From Rubrivivax sp. (GTDB lineage: Bacteria; Pseudomonadota; Gammaproteobacteria; Burkholderiales; Burkholderiaceae), in NCBI GenBank assembly GCA_004211235.1, contig SEEY01000014.1, positions 1 through 17,887 of the forward strand: 17,887 bases of DNA, written 5' to 3'. Position 1 is the first letter of the stretch. Each line of letters opens with the position of its first letter. Position numbers and translations under genes: made by a program. This document shows, one piece after another, positions 7,929 through 16,975 of the stretch. Below the pieces are notes generated by a model, which did not search any database, had not been told where the DNA came from, and worked only from the letters and a program-made list of their open reading frames with translations.

Positions 7929-8114
7929 TTCCGGCAATCGAAGTCAGTTTGCGGCCGGCGTGGCAAGCGCCGTTCCCCGGGGCGTTGCCCGGCCTTGCCC
8001 CATCAGCGCGCACAGGTCGCCCGCTCGAAACTTGCGGCAAGGCTTGCTGCCGTCGATCCAGGCGCCCGAATCGGGCATGCTGCGGGGCCCGACAGTCCTG
8101 GAAGGTCAAGTCCC

Positions 8115-8525
8115 ATGCGCGACAGCACAGACTTCAATACGCTCGGCGCGGGCTTCCTGCCCGGTCATCTTGGCATCGTCATCACCCGCGTGGAGGGCGC
8201 TGAGGTTCATGCCGAGCTGCCGGTGCGACCGGAGCTGATGGCGCCCAACGGCTTCCTGCATGCCGGCAGCGTCGTCACGCTGGCAGACACCTGCGCCGGC
8301 TACGGCTGCGTGGCCAATCTTCCCGAGGGGGCGGTCGGATTCACGACGGTCGAGCTGAAATCCAACCACCTCGGCACGGCGCGCGAAGGCACGGTGGCCT
8401 GTGTCGCCAAGGCGGTGCATCTGGGCAAGACGACGCAGGTGTGGGATGCGGTCGTGACGAACAAGGCCACGGGCAAGACGATGGCGTTGTTTCGGTGCAC
8501 GCAGATGGTGTTGTATGGGAAGTGA
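8115..8525 (+). CDS. PaaI-type hotdog-fold thioesterase
   Basis: This is a 136-residue single hotdog domain that would hydrolyse an acyl- or aryl-CoA thioester. The core motif NGFLHAGSVVTLADTCAG (about 45-62) matches the PaaI/YdiI-type active-site helix, where His49-Ala-Gly forms the oxyanion-side turn and D58 takes the acidic catalytic position. The following VELKSNHLG strand is also typical. The length is normal for the family. The ATG at 8115 is preceded by GGAAGG at 8100-8105 with 9-nt spacing. Upstream in-frame codons overlap the oppositely directed DUF707 gene and are not used. It is divergent from the DUF707-B operon, 186 bp away, and alone in its direction; the repeat element begins 50 bp downstream. 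The natural CoA substrate is unknown; proofreading or menaquinone/phenylacetate-type roles exist in the family, but nothing here selects one. Confidence 0.85.
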   Translation: MRDSTDFNTLGAGFLPGHLGIVITRVEGAEVHAELPVRPELMAPNGFLHAGSVVTLADTCAGYGCVANLPEGAVGFTTVELKSNHLGTAREGTVACVAKAVHLGKTTQVWDAVVTNKATGKTMALFRCTQMVLYGK

Positions 8526-8575
8526 TGCGCGCTCGGCGCAGCTCTGCGAAGGTTTGGCGTTTGTGGACAGGCCCA

Positions 8576-8877
8576 TGCCGGGACGTCGCCCCGGCGGGCG
8601 ACGTTCTCTTGTGGCTGTTGGCTGCTGGCTGTTCCGTGGCTCCCCTTTGGAGGAGCCGAGAAGCGCAGGACGCCGAGGCGTGCGCGCAGCGCACTTCGTT
8701 GACTGACTTCGCGCAGCTGTCTGAACGCAGCGTAGCGAAGTGAGTTCTGCGCGAGCCTCGGCGTTCGAGCATCGCAGGGGACCCCTCGCAGAGGGGCGAC
8801 GGAGCAGGGGTCGTTTCTTTGCCTACTTTCTTGTCGACACAAGAAAGTAGGTCGCCCGCCGGGGCGAACTCCCGGCA
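8576..8877. repeat. MITE-like element with 27-bp terminal inverted repeats
   Basis: The 27 bp at 8576-8602 and 8851-8877 are inverted copies matching at 25 of 27 positions. A weaker match continues inward (TCTCTTGTG at the left against TTTCTTGTG at the right). Inside are nested inverted repeats: 8670-8679 with 8755-8764 (10 bp perfect), 8683-8689 with 8747-8753, and 8692-8698 with 8736-8742, so nearly the whole element could fold on itself. CCA flanks both ends (8573-8575, 8878-8880), possibly a 3-bp target duplication or chance. No transposase is encoded. Its AAGAAAGTAGG and CGCCCGCCGGGGCG words recall dispersed intergenic repeats of Burkholderiales and Xanthomonadales; that likeness is from memory. 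Confidence 0.7.
8822..8851. repeat. Perfect 12-bp stem at the right end of the element
   Basis: CCTACTTTCTTG (8822-8833) and CAAGAAAGTAGG (8840-8851) are perfect inverted copies around a 6-nt loop that contributes to a TGTCGACA palindrome. The stem abuts the right terminal repeat. It is AT-richer than its surroundings and could form a cruciform or an RNA hairpin. Confidence 0.7.
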
Positions 8878-9035
8878 CCACACGTGGCATCCACCAAAAG
8901 TACCGGTGAACATGACGCCGGCACCGCCGCTCCAGCACCGCCCCTCGCCCCGGGGATACGTCCCACGTTCCTAGGACACCCAGGCCCCCGCCGCAAGGCA
9001 GACTCGGCCCTCCCTTGCTCCACGGCCCAGCCTCC

Positions 9036-9839
9036 ATGACCGTCCGCCTCACCTTCGCTGCATCCGCCGTCGCCCTGCTGCTGCTCAGTGCCTGCGGCAA
9101 GTCGTCCACCTCGCTCGGCGAGGGCGGCTCGGTCATCAGCGGGTCGGCCGGGCCCGCCGGGGCGCACAAGGCCAGTCGCGAGCTCGTCAAGTGCGACGCG
9201 CCCGTGGCCACGCTGGCGCTGATCGAGAACCCAAACGGCTACAGCTATGCCGGCAGCTATCAACTGCCGTCCAGCCCCGTGCCGCTGGTGCGCCTGCTGG
9301 CCCAGCAGAGCGGCTGCTTTCGCGTCGTCGACCGCGCCGCGGGCCTGAAGGCCACCGTGCGCGAGCAGGAGCTCAAGGACGCCGGCATCCTGCGCCAGCA
9401 GGGCAACACGGTCGGCAAGGGCAAGGGCTACGAGGCGCAGTACAGCCTGACGCCCAGCCTCACCTTCAGCGAGCAGGACGCCGGCCGCCAGGTCGGCAGC
9501 ATCCTGCAGGCCATTCCCTACCTGAACAAGCTCGTCGGCGCCGCCGAGCACGTCAAGATGAAGCAGGCCCAGGCCGCGCTGCTGTTGACCGACAACGAGA
9601 CCACCGAGCAGATCGCCGCGGCCACCGGCTCGGTGGAGGTGGCGGACCTCGGCGTCGGTGGCGCCATGGTCGGCAAGCTCGGCGGCGCCGCGGGCGCAGG
9701 CTGGAGCAACTCCAACGAAGGCAAGGTCATCGCCGCCGCCTTCCTGGACGCACACAACCAGCTCGTCGCCCAGGTGCGCGAGCTGCAGGCCAAGGCGCTA
9801 CCGCCTGAAGTCGCCCGGCGCAAGCAGCACGGCGCCTGA
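9036..9839 (+). CDS. CsgG/HfaB-like outer-membrane lipoprotein
   Basis: The protein has 267 residues with a lipoprotein signal: a hydrophobic stretch and LLSAC lipobox, lipidated Cys20 followed by Gly, so no inner-membrane retention Asp at +2 and an outer-membrane fate is expected. The mature part follows the CsgG/HfaB pattern: VATLALIENP (about 55-64), LVRLLAQQSGCFRVVDRAAGL (about 88-108), YSLTPSLTFSE, then the dimer/ring-type tail LLLTDNETTEQIAAATGSVEVADLGVGG and a final KVIAAAFLDAHNQLVAQVREL helix. CsgG forms the curli secretion pore; HfaB assembles a holdfast anchor. No csgA/B/E/F or hfaA/D gene is beside it, so it is an orphan member and its role is open. The ATG at 9036 is chosen because it gives the compact signal peptide; no clear Shine-Dalgarno is seen. 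NudB starts 19 nt downstream. Confidence 0.7.
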   Translation: MTVRLTFAASAVALLLLSACGKSSTSLGEGGSVISGSAGPAGAHKASRELVKCDAPVATLALIENPNGYSYAGSYQLPSSPVPLVRLLAQQSGCFRVVDRAAGLKATVREQELKDAGILRQQGNTVGKGKGYEAQYSLTPSLTFSEQDAGRQVGSILQAIPYLNKLVGAAEHVKMKQAQAALLLTDNETTEQIAAATGSVEVADLGVGGAMVGKLGGAAGAGWSNSNEGKVIAAAFLDAHNQLVAQVRELQAKALPPEVARRKQHGA

Positions 9840-9858
9840 GCCGCACTATGCTGGCGGC

Positions 9859-10329
9859 ATGCAGCCGGCCCAGCCCTCCAAGATTCCCGAATCGGTCCTC
9901 GTCGTCATCCACACGGCCGACCTGCAGGTGCTGCTGATCGAGCGGGCCGACCACCCCGGCTACTGGCAGAGCGTCACTGGCTCCAAGGACTTCCCCGACG
10001 AGCCGCCGGCCGAGACCGCGAGGCGTGAGGTGCTGGAGGAGACCGGCTTCGACATCGCGGCCGTCCGCGGCCAGCTGCGCGACTGGCAGCTCGCCAACGT
10101 CTACGAGATCTACCCGCAATGGCGGCACCGCTACGCGCCGGGCGTCACGCGCAATACGGAACACGTCTTCGGCCTACAGCTGCCCGCCGCGCTCGCGCCG
10201 ACACTGGCGCCGCGCGAGCACATCGCCTGGCTTTGGCTGCCCTGGCATGAGGCGGCAGACCGCTGCTTCTCGCCCTCCAACGCCGAGGCGGTGCTGCAGT
10301 TGCCCCGCTTCAGCCCTGCCACGACATGA
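9859..10329 (+). CDS. nudB: Dihydroneopterin triphosphate diphosphatase (Nudix)
   Basis: The protein has 156 residues and matches NudB closely: the opening PESVLVVIHT, WQSVTGS (36-42) just before the Nudix box, and RHRYAPGVTRNTEHVF shortly after it, all hallmark NudB stretches. NudB removes pyrophosphate from 7,8-dihydroneopterin triphosphate in tetrahydrofolate synthesis, in the cytoplasm. The Nudix box runs 41-64 and keeps the metal-binding REVLEETG core, but there are six rather than five residues between the first Gly and Glu, a one-residue insertion relative to E. coli NudB. The ATG at 9859 has only a weak GGCGG upstream, consistent with coupling to the lipoprotein gene 19 nt before. Its stop overlaps the ATG of a 24-codon ORF (ATGA). 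Confidence 0.88.
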   Translation: MQPAQPSKIPESVLVVIHTADLQVLLIERADHPGYWQSVTGSKDFPDEPPAETARREVLEETGFDIAAVRGQLRDWQLANVYEIYPQWRHRYAPGVTRNTEHVFGLQLPAALAPTLAPREHIAWLWLPWHEAADRCFSPSNAEAVLQLPRFSPATT

Positions 10330-10400
10330 AGACAGCCTCCACCCTCACGCCGATCACCGTCTCTGAAACCCGGGGCGGCCGGGCGCCGCAGAAGCCATGA
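10326..10400 (+). CDS. Possible 24-codon coupling ORF between nudB and the EEP gene
   Basis: An ATG at 10326 opens 24 codons (MKTASTLTPITVSETRGGR then five residues) and a TGA at 10398-10400. Its ATG overlaps the nudB stop as ATGA, and its stop overlaps the ATG of the next gene as ATGA, so it fills the gap exactly with two 4-nt overlaps. The peptide resembles nothing I know. It may serve only to carry ribosomes from nudB to the phosphatase gene, which lacks a strong Shine-Dalgarno. Chance is a real alternative, because a stop-poor GC-rich gap of 67 nt is often open in some frame. Confidence 0.35.
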   Translation: MKTASTLTPITVSETRGGRAPQKP

Positions 10401-11185
10401 GCCCGCTGCGCCCGTCGCCCCATCCGCCCGGCGCCGTGCTGCGCGTGGCGACCTACAACATCCACAAGGGCGTACGCGGCCTGGGCCCGGCCAAGCGGCT
10501 GGAGATCCACAACCTGCAGATGGGCGTCGAGGCGCTGGACGCCGACCTCGTCTGCCTGCAGGAGGTTCGGCTTTTCCACCACCGGGAGGCCGCCTACTTC
10601 GACCGCACCTGGTTCGGCTGGCCCGACAAGGGGCAGGCAGAGTTCCTGGCGCCCGAGGGCTACGAGGTGGCCTACCGCACCAACGCGACGACGAAGTTCG
10701 GCGAGCATGGCAATGCGCTGCTGTCGCGCTGGCCCATTGGCGACATCGGCCATCACGACGTGTCGGACCATTCCCTCGAGCAGCGCGGCCTGCTGCATGT
10801 GCCGGTGCACTGGCAGGGGACGACCATCCACGTCGTCGTTGCCCATTTCGGATTGATCCATTCCAGCCGCATGCGCCAGGTCGACCGGCTGGCGAGCTTC
10901 GTGCGCGAGCATGTGCCCGAAGGGGCGCCGGTGCTGGTGGCCGGCGATTACAACGACTGGGGCGAGCGGCTGGACACGCCGATGCGCGCCCATGGCTTGC
11001 GCCGTGCCTCGCCACCGCACGGCCGGGCGCGGGCGGCCACCTTCCCGTCGCGCCTGCCGGTGTTCGCGCTCGACCGCGTCTACATGCGCGGCCTGCGCTG
11101 CACTGGCGTGCAGGTGCCGCGAGGCGCCAGCTGGGCGCGCATGTCAGACCACCTGCCGCTCGTCGTGGAGCTGGCGCTCGAATGA
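10397..11185 (+). CDS. Endonuclease/exonuclease/phosphatase family protein, YbhP-like
   Basis: The protein has 262 residues of the EEP (DNase I/inositol phosphatase) fold. All catalytic blocks are visible: TYNIHKG (N21), LQEV (metal-binding E56), VVVAHFGL (H150), GDYNDW (D184, N186), ALDRVYM (D226) and SDHLPL (D251, H252). No signal peptide or membrane segment is evident. E. coli YbhP has the same fold and precedes clsB, as this gene does, which suggests a phospholipid- or phosphodiester-related role beside cardiolipin synthesis; that role is inference. The ATG at 10397 is placed by the TYNIHKG domain start and by the ATGA overlap with the short upstream ORF; the Shine-Dalgarno is weak (AGAAG, close). 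There is a 49-bp gap to clsB. Confidence 0.85.
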   Translation: MSPLRPSPHPPGAVLRVATYNIHKGVRGLGPAKRLEIHNLQMGVEALDADLVCLQEVRLFHHREAAYFDRTWFGWPDKGQAEFLAPEGYEVAYRTNATTKFGEHGNALLSRWPIGDIGHHDVSDHSLEQRGLLHVPVHWQGTTIHVVVAHFGLIHSSRMRQVDRLASFVREHVPEGAPVLVAGDYNDWGERLDTPMRAHGLRRASPPHGRARAATFPSRLPVFALDRVYMRGLRCTGVQVPRGASWARMSDHLPLVVELALE

Positions 11186-11234
11186 GCCCGGCAGCGCTGC
11201 CCGCAAGGCCCCGCCCGGCGAGAAGGGCGCGGCG

Positions 11235-12500
11235 GTGAGGCGGCTGGGGCTGATGCGGCGGCGCCGGCGAAACGCCGCAGAGGACGCCGGCTTCATCGGT
11301 GGCAACGAGGTCGGGCTGCTGCGCGGTGGCGACGAGCTTTTTCCCGCCATGGAGGCCGCCATTGGCCGGGCGCAGCGCGAGGTCTGGCTCGCGACCTACA
11401 TCTTTCACGACGATGCCACCGCGCTGGCGCTGGCCGACAGCCTCATTGCGGCCGAAGGGCGCGGCGTGCGCGTGCGCGTGGTCGTGGACGGCTTCGGCAG
11501 CAACCTGAGCGTGGCGTCGCTGCAGCGCCGTTTCGAGGGCAGCGGCGTGGCCTTCGCGGTGTTCCGGCCCATGAACCGCTGGTGGCACTGGCTGCAGCCG
11601 GGCCAGTTGCGTCGCCTGCACCAGAAGCTCTGCGTCGTCGACGGCGAGGTGGCCTTCGTCGGCGGCATCAACATCATCGACGACCGCCTGGACATGCGCC
11701 ACGGCAGCAGTGACCTGCCGAGGCTGGACTTCGCCGTGCAGCTGCGCGGCGGCCTCGTGGACCCGGTGGCGCAAAGCCTGCGCGCGATCTGGTCCCGCGC
11801 CTGGCTCGGCCGCGATTTCGACGACGCACTGATCGACTACGTGCCGCTGCGGCGGCGCTTCAGCCTGTGGGTGACGCAGATCTGGCGCGGCCCGCAGCGC
11901 CTGCCCGAGCCGGCGATACGTCTGCAGCCCGTGCGTGCTGCGTTCGTGCTGCGTGACAACCTGCGCCGGCGCCGCACCATCGAGCACGCCTATGCCGATG
12001 CCATCCGCGCTGCGCGCCGCAGCGTCGACATCATCTGTCCCTATTTCTACCCCGGCCAGCGCATCCGTGAAGCGCTGCGCGCCGCCGCGGACCGCGGCGT
12101 GCGCGTGCGCCTGCTGCTGCAGGGGAAGCTCGACTATCGGCTGGCCGGCTGGGCCGCCGAGGCGCTGTATGCCGACCTGCTGGCCCACCACATCGAGATC
12201 TACGAATACATGCCGGCCTTCCTGCACGCCAAGGTCGCCGTCATCGACGAGCACTGGGCCACGGTCGGCAGCTCGAACATCGACCCGCTGTCGCTGCTGC
12301 TCAACCTGGAGGCCAACGTCATCGTGCTCGACCGGCCGTTCGCGACGGAACTGGCCGCCGAGATCGAGGCGGCGCTGGCGGTCTCCGAGCGCATCAGCGA
12401 GCGCCGCACCACCGGGCTGCGCGCGCTGTTCCACCGCGCGGTCATCGCGTGGTTCGCCTACGTCTTCCTGCGCGTCGCCGGGGCCGCGGGGCGCTACTGA
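11235..12500 (+). CDS. clsB: Cardiolipin synthase B-type phospholipase D family protein
   Basis: The protein has 421 residues (E. coli ClsB about 413) with two phospholipase D HKD motifs: HQKLCVVD (129-136) followed by GGINI, and HAKVAVID (331-338) followed by GSSNID. It lacks the two N-terminal membrane helices of ClsA, which fits the ClsB class acting at the inner membrane to condense phosphatidylglycerol, or phosphatidylglycerol with phosphatidylethanolamine, into cardiolipin. A GTG at 11235 is taken as the start because GAAGGG (11222-11227) lies 7 nt before it; an ATG six codons on (11253) is the alternative. The very basic N-terminus (MRRLGLMRRRRR) could bind membrane lipid. It sits directly after a YbhP-like gene as in enterobacteria. 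The stop region overlaps the esterase gene converging from the right by 7 bp. Confidence 0.85.
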   Translation: MRRLGLMRRRRRNAAEDAGFIGGNEVGLLRGGDELFPAMEAAIGRAQREVWLATYIFHDDATALALADSLIAAEGRGVRVRVVVDGFGSNLSVASLQRRFEGSGVAFAVFRPMNRWWHWLQPGQLRRLHQKLCVVDGEVAFVGGINIIDDRLDMRHGSSDLPRLDFAVQLRGGLVDPVAQSLRAIWSRAWLGRDFDDALIDYVPLRRRFSLWVTQIWRGPQRLPEPAIRLQPVRAAFVLRDNLRRRRTIEHAYADAIRAARRSVDIICPYFYPGQRIREALRAAADRGVRVRLLLQGKLDYRLAGWAAEALYADLLAHHIEIYEYMPAFLHAKVAVIDEHWATVGSSNIDPLSLLLNLEANVIVLDRPFATELAAEIEAALAVSERISERRTTGLRALFHRAVIAWFAYVFLRVAGAAGRY

Positions 12501-13693
12501 GGGCGGCCGTAGAGGAAGTCCAGCATCGCGGGCACGCGCCTCGCCCAGCTGGCTTCGTCGTGGCTGCCTCGGTCATCCTCGACAAAGCGCAGGCTGCCGT
12601 CGGCCCAGCCGCGGCGGCCTAGCAATTCGGCAAGCTCGCGAGCCAAGGCCACGGCCTGCGGGCCCTCACGGGCACCCATGTCCATCCACAGGCGCGGCCG
12701 GGGTTTCGGCGCGCTGGCGGTGGCGTCGCGGAGCACGAAGCCGTCATCCCACCACACCGAGGGCGACACGACCAGGGCCGCGCCAAAGGTCTCGGGCCGG
12801 TGCAAGGCCAGCCACAGCGAGGCCAGGCCGCCGAACGAGGAGCCGCCCACGGCTGTGTCGGTCGCACCGGGCAACGTGCGGAAGCGTGCGTCGATGGCGG
12901 GCTTGAGTTCTTCGGCAAGGAACTGCGCGTACGCCGCGATGCCGCCGCCCTGGCGCTGCGGCGCGCTCGATGAGCCCGGGCGCTCCGCCGGCACCGTCAT
13001 GACCGACGGCGTGTAGTCCAGCGTGCGGGTTGCCGTGCTCGACACGGCCACGACGATGAAGGGCCGCAACCGGCCCGAAGCCACGCCGCGCTGGGCGGCT
13101 TCGTCCACCTGCCATTCGGCGCCGGCGGCCCGGGCATCGAAGACGTTCTGGCCGTCGTGGAGGTAGAGCACCGGGTAGCGATGCTCGACATCCTGGCCGT
13201 AACCGGGCGGCAGCCAAACCTGCACCTCACGTGCTTGCACGTGCGCCGATGGCACGAGGCCCAATCGCTCGATGCGGCCGCTGCGGGACACCGGCACGTC
13301 GCCCGCCGCCGCACCGAACTCACGCGCGACGCCCACTTCGCCGCCGTTGAGCAGCACCGTGTGGTTGCGCCCAGGTTCCCAGCCTTCGCTGGCCTCCTGC
13401 CCGGCACCGCGTTCGATCCGGAACTTGTAGGCGAGTGGCTGTCCGCCAGCGGCGTCGTCTGGCAGCGTCAGACGCAGCTCGTAGCGCCCCGGCGTGGCAC
13501 CGGGCGTGGCCAGCAGCGGCCGATCCCAGGCGAGCGGTGCGGCGCCGCCGCGCAGGCCGAGGCGGTCGCGGCCAGGGTCGAAGCGGCCCGCCGCCATTTC
13601 CGCACGCAAGTCGATGTTGAAACTCAGCGTCGTGTCGGCCGTCGCCGCCGAGGCGAAGGCGGCAGTGATGAGGCAGGCGGCCAGGCGACGCAT
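12494..13693 (-). CDS. Secreted alpha/beta-hydrolase esterase (esterase D / enterochelin esterase-like) with N-terminal starch-binding-like domain
   Basis: The protein has 399 residues and a Sec signal peptide, probably cleaved after ATA (residue 19). Residues about 20-120 resemble a CBM20/CBM48-like beta-sandwich (FNIDLRAEMAAGRFDPGRD, LAYKFRIE, NHTVLLNGG). The rest is a PF00756-type esterase: VQVWLPPGY (157-165), YPVLYLHDGQNVFD (173-186), nucleophile S286 in GGSSFGGL, and likely catalytic H378 in GSHDEASW. Such enzymes cleave siderophore, feruloyl or other carbohydrate esters; the substrate is not evident. The ATG at 13693 is chosen because it starts the signal peptide; an ATG at 13735 would add 14 polar residues in front. 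It lies 70 bp after hutH on the same strand, so read-through from the hut operon is possible, but no functional link to histidine is known. It converges on clsB with a 7-bp overlap. Confidence 0.8.
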   Translation of the reverse strand: MRRLAACLITAAFASAATADTTLSFNIDLRAEMAAGRFDPGRDRLGLRGGAAPLAWDRPLLATPGATPGRYELRLTLPDDAAGGQPLAYKFRIERGAGQEASEGWEPGRNHTVLLNGGEVGVAREFGAAAGDVPVSRSGRIERLGLVPSAHVQAREVQVWLPPGYGQDVEHRYPVLYLHDGQNVFDARAAGAEWQVDEAAQRGVASGRLRPFIVVAVSSTATRTLDYTPSVMTVPAERPGSSSAPQRQGGGIAAYAQFLAEELKPAIDARFRTLPGATDTAVGGSSFGGLASLWLALHRPETFGAALVVSPSVWWDDGFVLRDATASAPKPRPRLWMDMGAREGPQAVALARELAELLGRRGWADGSLRFVEDDRGSHDEASWARRVPAMLDFLYGRPQ

Positions 13694-13763
13694 GGCGCCA
13701 CGGTAGCTGCGCCTGGTCGTTCGGCCATCAGTCATGGGTGTCGACGGGCAGTGGCCCGATCGT

Positions 13764-15259
13764 TCAGAACTTCGGCGTATGCGGTGGCCGCAGCACGCCG
13801 GCCTGCACCAGCGCCGCGGCGCGTTCGATGTCGGGTGCGAGGTAGTGGTCGGCCGGACTGCTGGCGCAATCCGCCCGCAGGCGCGTGTGCAGGGCTTCGA
13901 CCGGCACCGAGCTCGTCAGCGGCCGCAGGAAGTCGATGCCCTGGGCCGCCGCGAGCAGCTCGATGGCGATGATGTGCGATGTGTTGTCCAGCATGGCGTG
14001 CAGGCGGCGCGCGGCGAAGGTGGCCATGGAGACATGGTCTTCCTGGTTGGCGCTGGTCGGCAGGCTGTCGACGCTCGCCGGGTGGGCCAGGCTCTTGTTC
14101 TCGCTGGCCAGTGACGCGGCGGTGACGTGCGCAATCATGAAGCCGCTGTGCAGGCCGGCATCGGCCGTCAGGAAGGGCGGCAGACGCGAGATGGCCGGGT
14201 CGATCAGCATGGCGATGCGGCGCTCGGCGATGGCGCCGACTTCGGCGATGGCCAGCGCGAGGTTGTCGGCGGCAAAAGCCACCGGTTCGGCGTGGAAGTT
14301 GCCGCCCGAGATCATCGTGTCCTCGAACACCAGCGGGTTGTCGGTGACCGCATTGGCCTCGCGCACCAGCACCTGGGCGGCATGCCGCGCCTGGTCCAGG
14401 CAGGCGCCCATGACCTGGGGCTGGCAGCGCAGGCAGTACGGATCCTGCACGCGCTCGTCGCCCTCCCGGTGGCTGGCGCGAATGGCGCTGCCGGCCAGCA
14501 GCTCCCGGTAGACGGCGGCCACCTCGATCTGGCCCGGCTGGCCGCGTACCTGATGAATGCGGTCATCGAAGGGGCCGTCGCTGCCGCGCGCCGCGTCCAG
14601 CGTCATCGCGCCGCTGGCCAGTGCCGTGGCAAACAGGCTCTCGAACCGCAGCAGCGCATGCAGGGCAAGTGCGGTGCTGGCCTGCGTTCCGTTGATGAGG
14701 GCCAGGCCCTCCTTGGCGGCAAGCGTCAGCGGCTGCAGGTTCAGTCGCGCCAGCTGCTCGCGGGCCGGCACGCGTTGGCCGGCGACGAAGGCCTCGCCTT
14801 CGCCCATCAGTGCGAGCGTCAGGTGCGCCAGCGGTGCAAGGTCGCCACTGGCGCCGACGGAGCCCTGGCAGGGCACGTAGGGGATGAAGCCGGCGTTGAA
14901 GGCGTCCAGCAGCGCCGTGATGACGACGCGGCGCACGCCCGAGAAGCCGCGCGCCAGGCTGCCCGCCTTGGTGGCCAGCATCAGCCGCACGACCTCGGGC
15001 GACATCGGCGCGCCGACGCCCACCGCGTGGCTGCGGATCAGGTTGAGCTGCAGCGCGGCGAGCTGGTCTTTCGCGATGCGCGTGCTGGCCAGCTTGCCGA
15101 AGCCGGTGTTGACGCCGTAGACCGGCGCATCGCCGGCCGCGGCGGCCGCGACGAGGGCCGCGCTCTTGTCGACGGCGGTCCAGTCGTCGAGCTGCACCGA
15201 AGCGCGGCCGGCGGCAATGTCGGCAAGCTGGGCGAGGGTGAGTTGGCCGGGGACGAGTT

Positions 15260-15263
<4 letters not shown>
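13764..15263 (-). CDS. hutH: Histidine ammonia-lyase
   Basis: The protein has 499 residues, the normal length. It deaminates L-histidine to urocanate, the first step of histidine breakdown, in the cytoplasm. The Ala138-Ser139-Gly140 triad in [14 protein letters not shown] cyclises to the MIO electrophile. Other signature stretches are [11 protein letters not shown] (48-58), [23 protein letters not shown] and [14 protein letters not shown]. All expected active-site segments are present, so the enzyme should be active. Its ATG overlaps the hutU stop (ATGA), giving translational coupling within hutU-hutH. The gene order U then H, and the divergent hutC, are common in beta- and gammaproteobacteria. 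Confidence 0.97.
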
Positions 15264-16933
<1,670 letters not shown>

Positions 16934-16945
16934 GACTTCTCCCGA

Positions 16946-16975
16946 TTGAGCGGCCGCACTCTAGTTGTCTATACA
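16946..16975 (+). promoter_or_regulatory. Predicted sigma-70 promoter of hutC
   Basis: TTGAGC (16946-16951), an 18-nt spacer and TATACA (16970-16975) place a start near 16982, leaving a short leader with AGGA (16989-16992) seven nt before the hutC ATG. The -10 box lies inside the operator, implying autorepression. It overlaps the hutUH promoter face to face. Confidence 0.5.

Larger units (their letters stand above)
8526..9035. other. Gene-free stretch between thioesterase and lipoprotein genes
   Basis: About 510 bp have no credible gene on either strand. A small hairpin (TGCGC/GCGCA, 8526-8540) follows the thioesterase stop but lacks a T run. Most of the rest is the inverted-repeat element at 8576-8877. 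The 158 bp before the lipoprotein start are C-rich and should hold its promoter, but I could not pick convincing -35/-10 boxes or a Shine-Dalgarno there. Confidence 0.6.

Noticed and set aside
7077..8114. Upstream in-frame extension of the thioesterase
   Set aside because: The extension overlaps the DUF707-B gene antisense; the ATG at 8115 has a good Shine-Dalgarno and gives the family length.
8300..9211. Minus-strand open frame crossing the repeat element (and a 190-codon one inside it)
   Set aside because: They run through the inverted-repeat element and into neighbouring genes, lack a ribosome site and resemble no family; such frames are commonly mis-annotated in repeats of this kind.
10131..12434. 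767-codon minus-strand open frame opposite nudB, EEP and clsB
   Set aside because: Three well-recognised genes lie on the plus strand; the antisense translation is low-complexity and has no motif.
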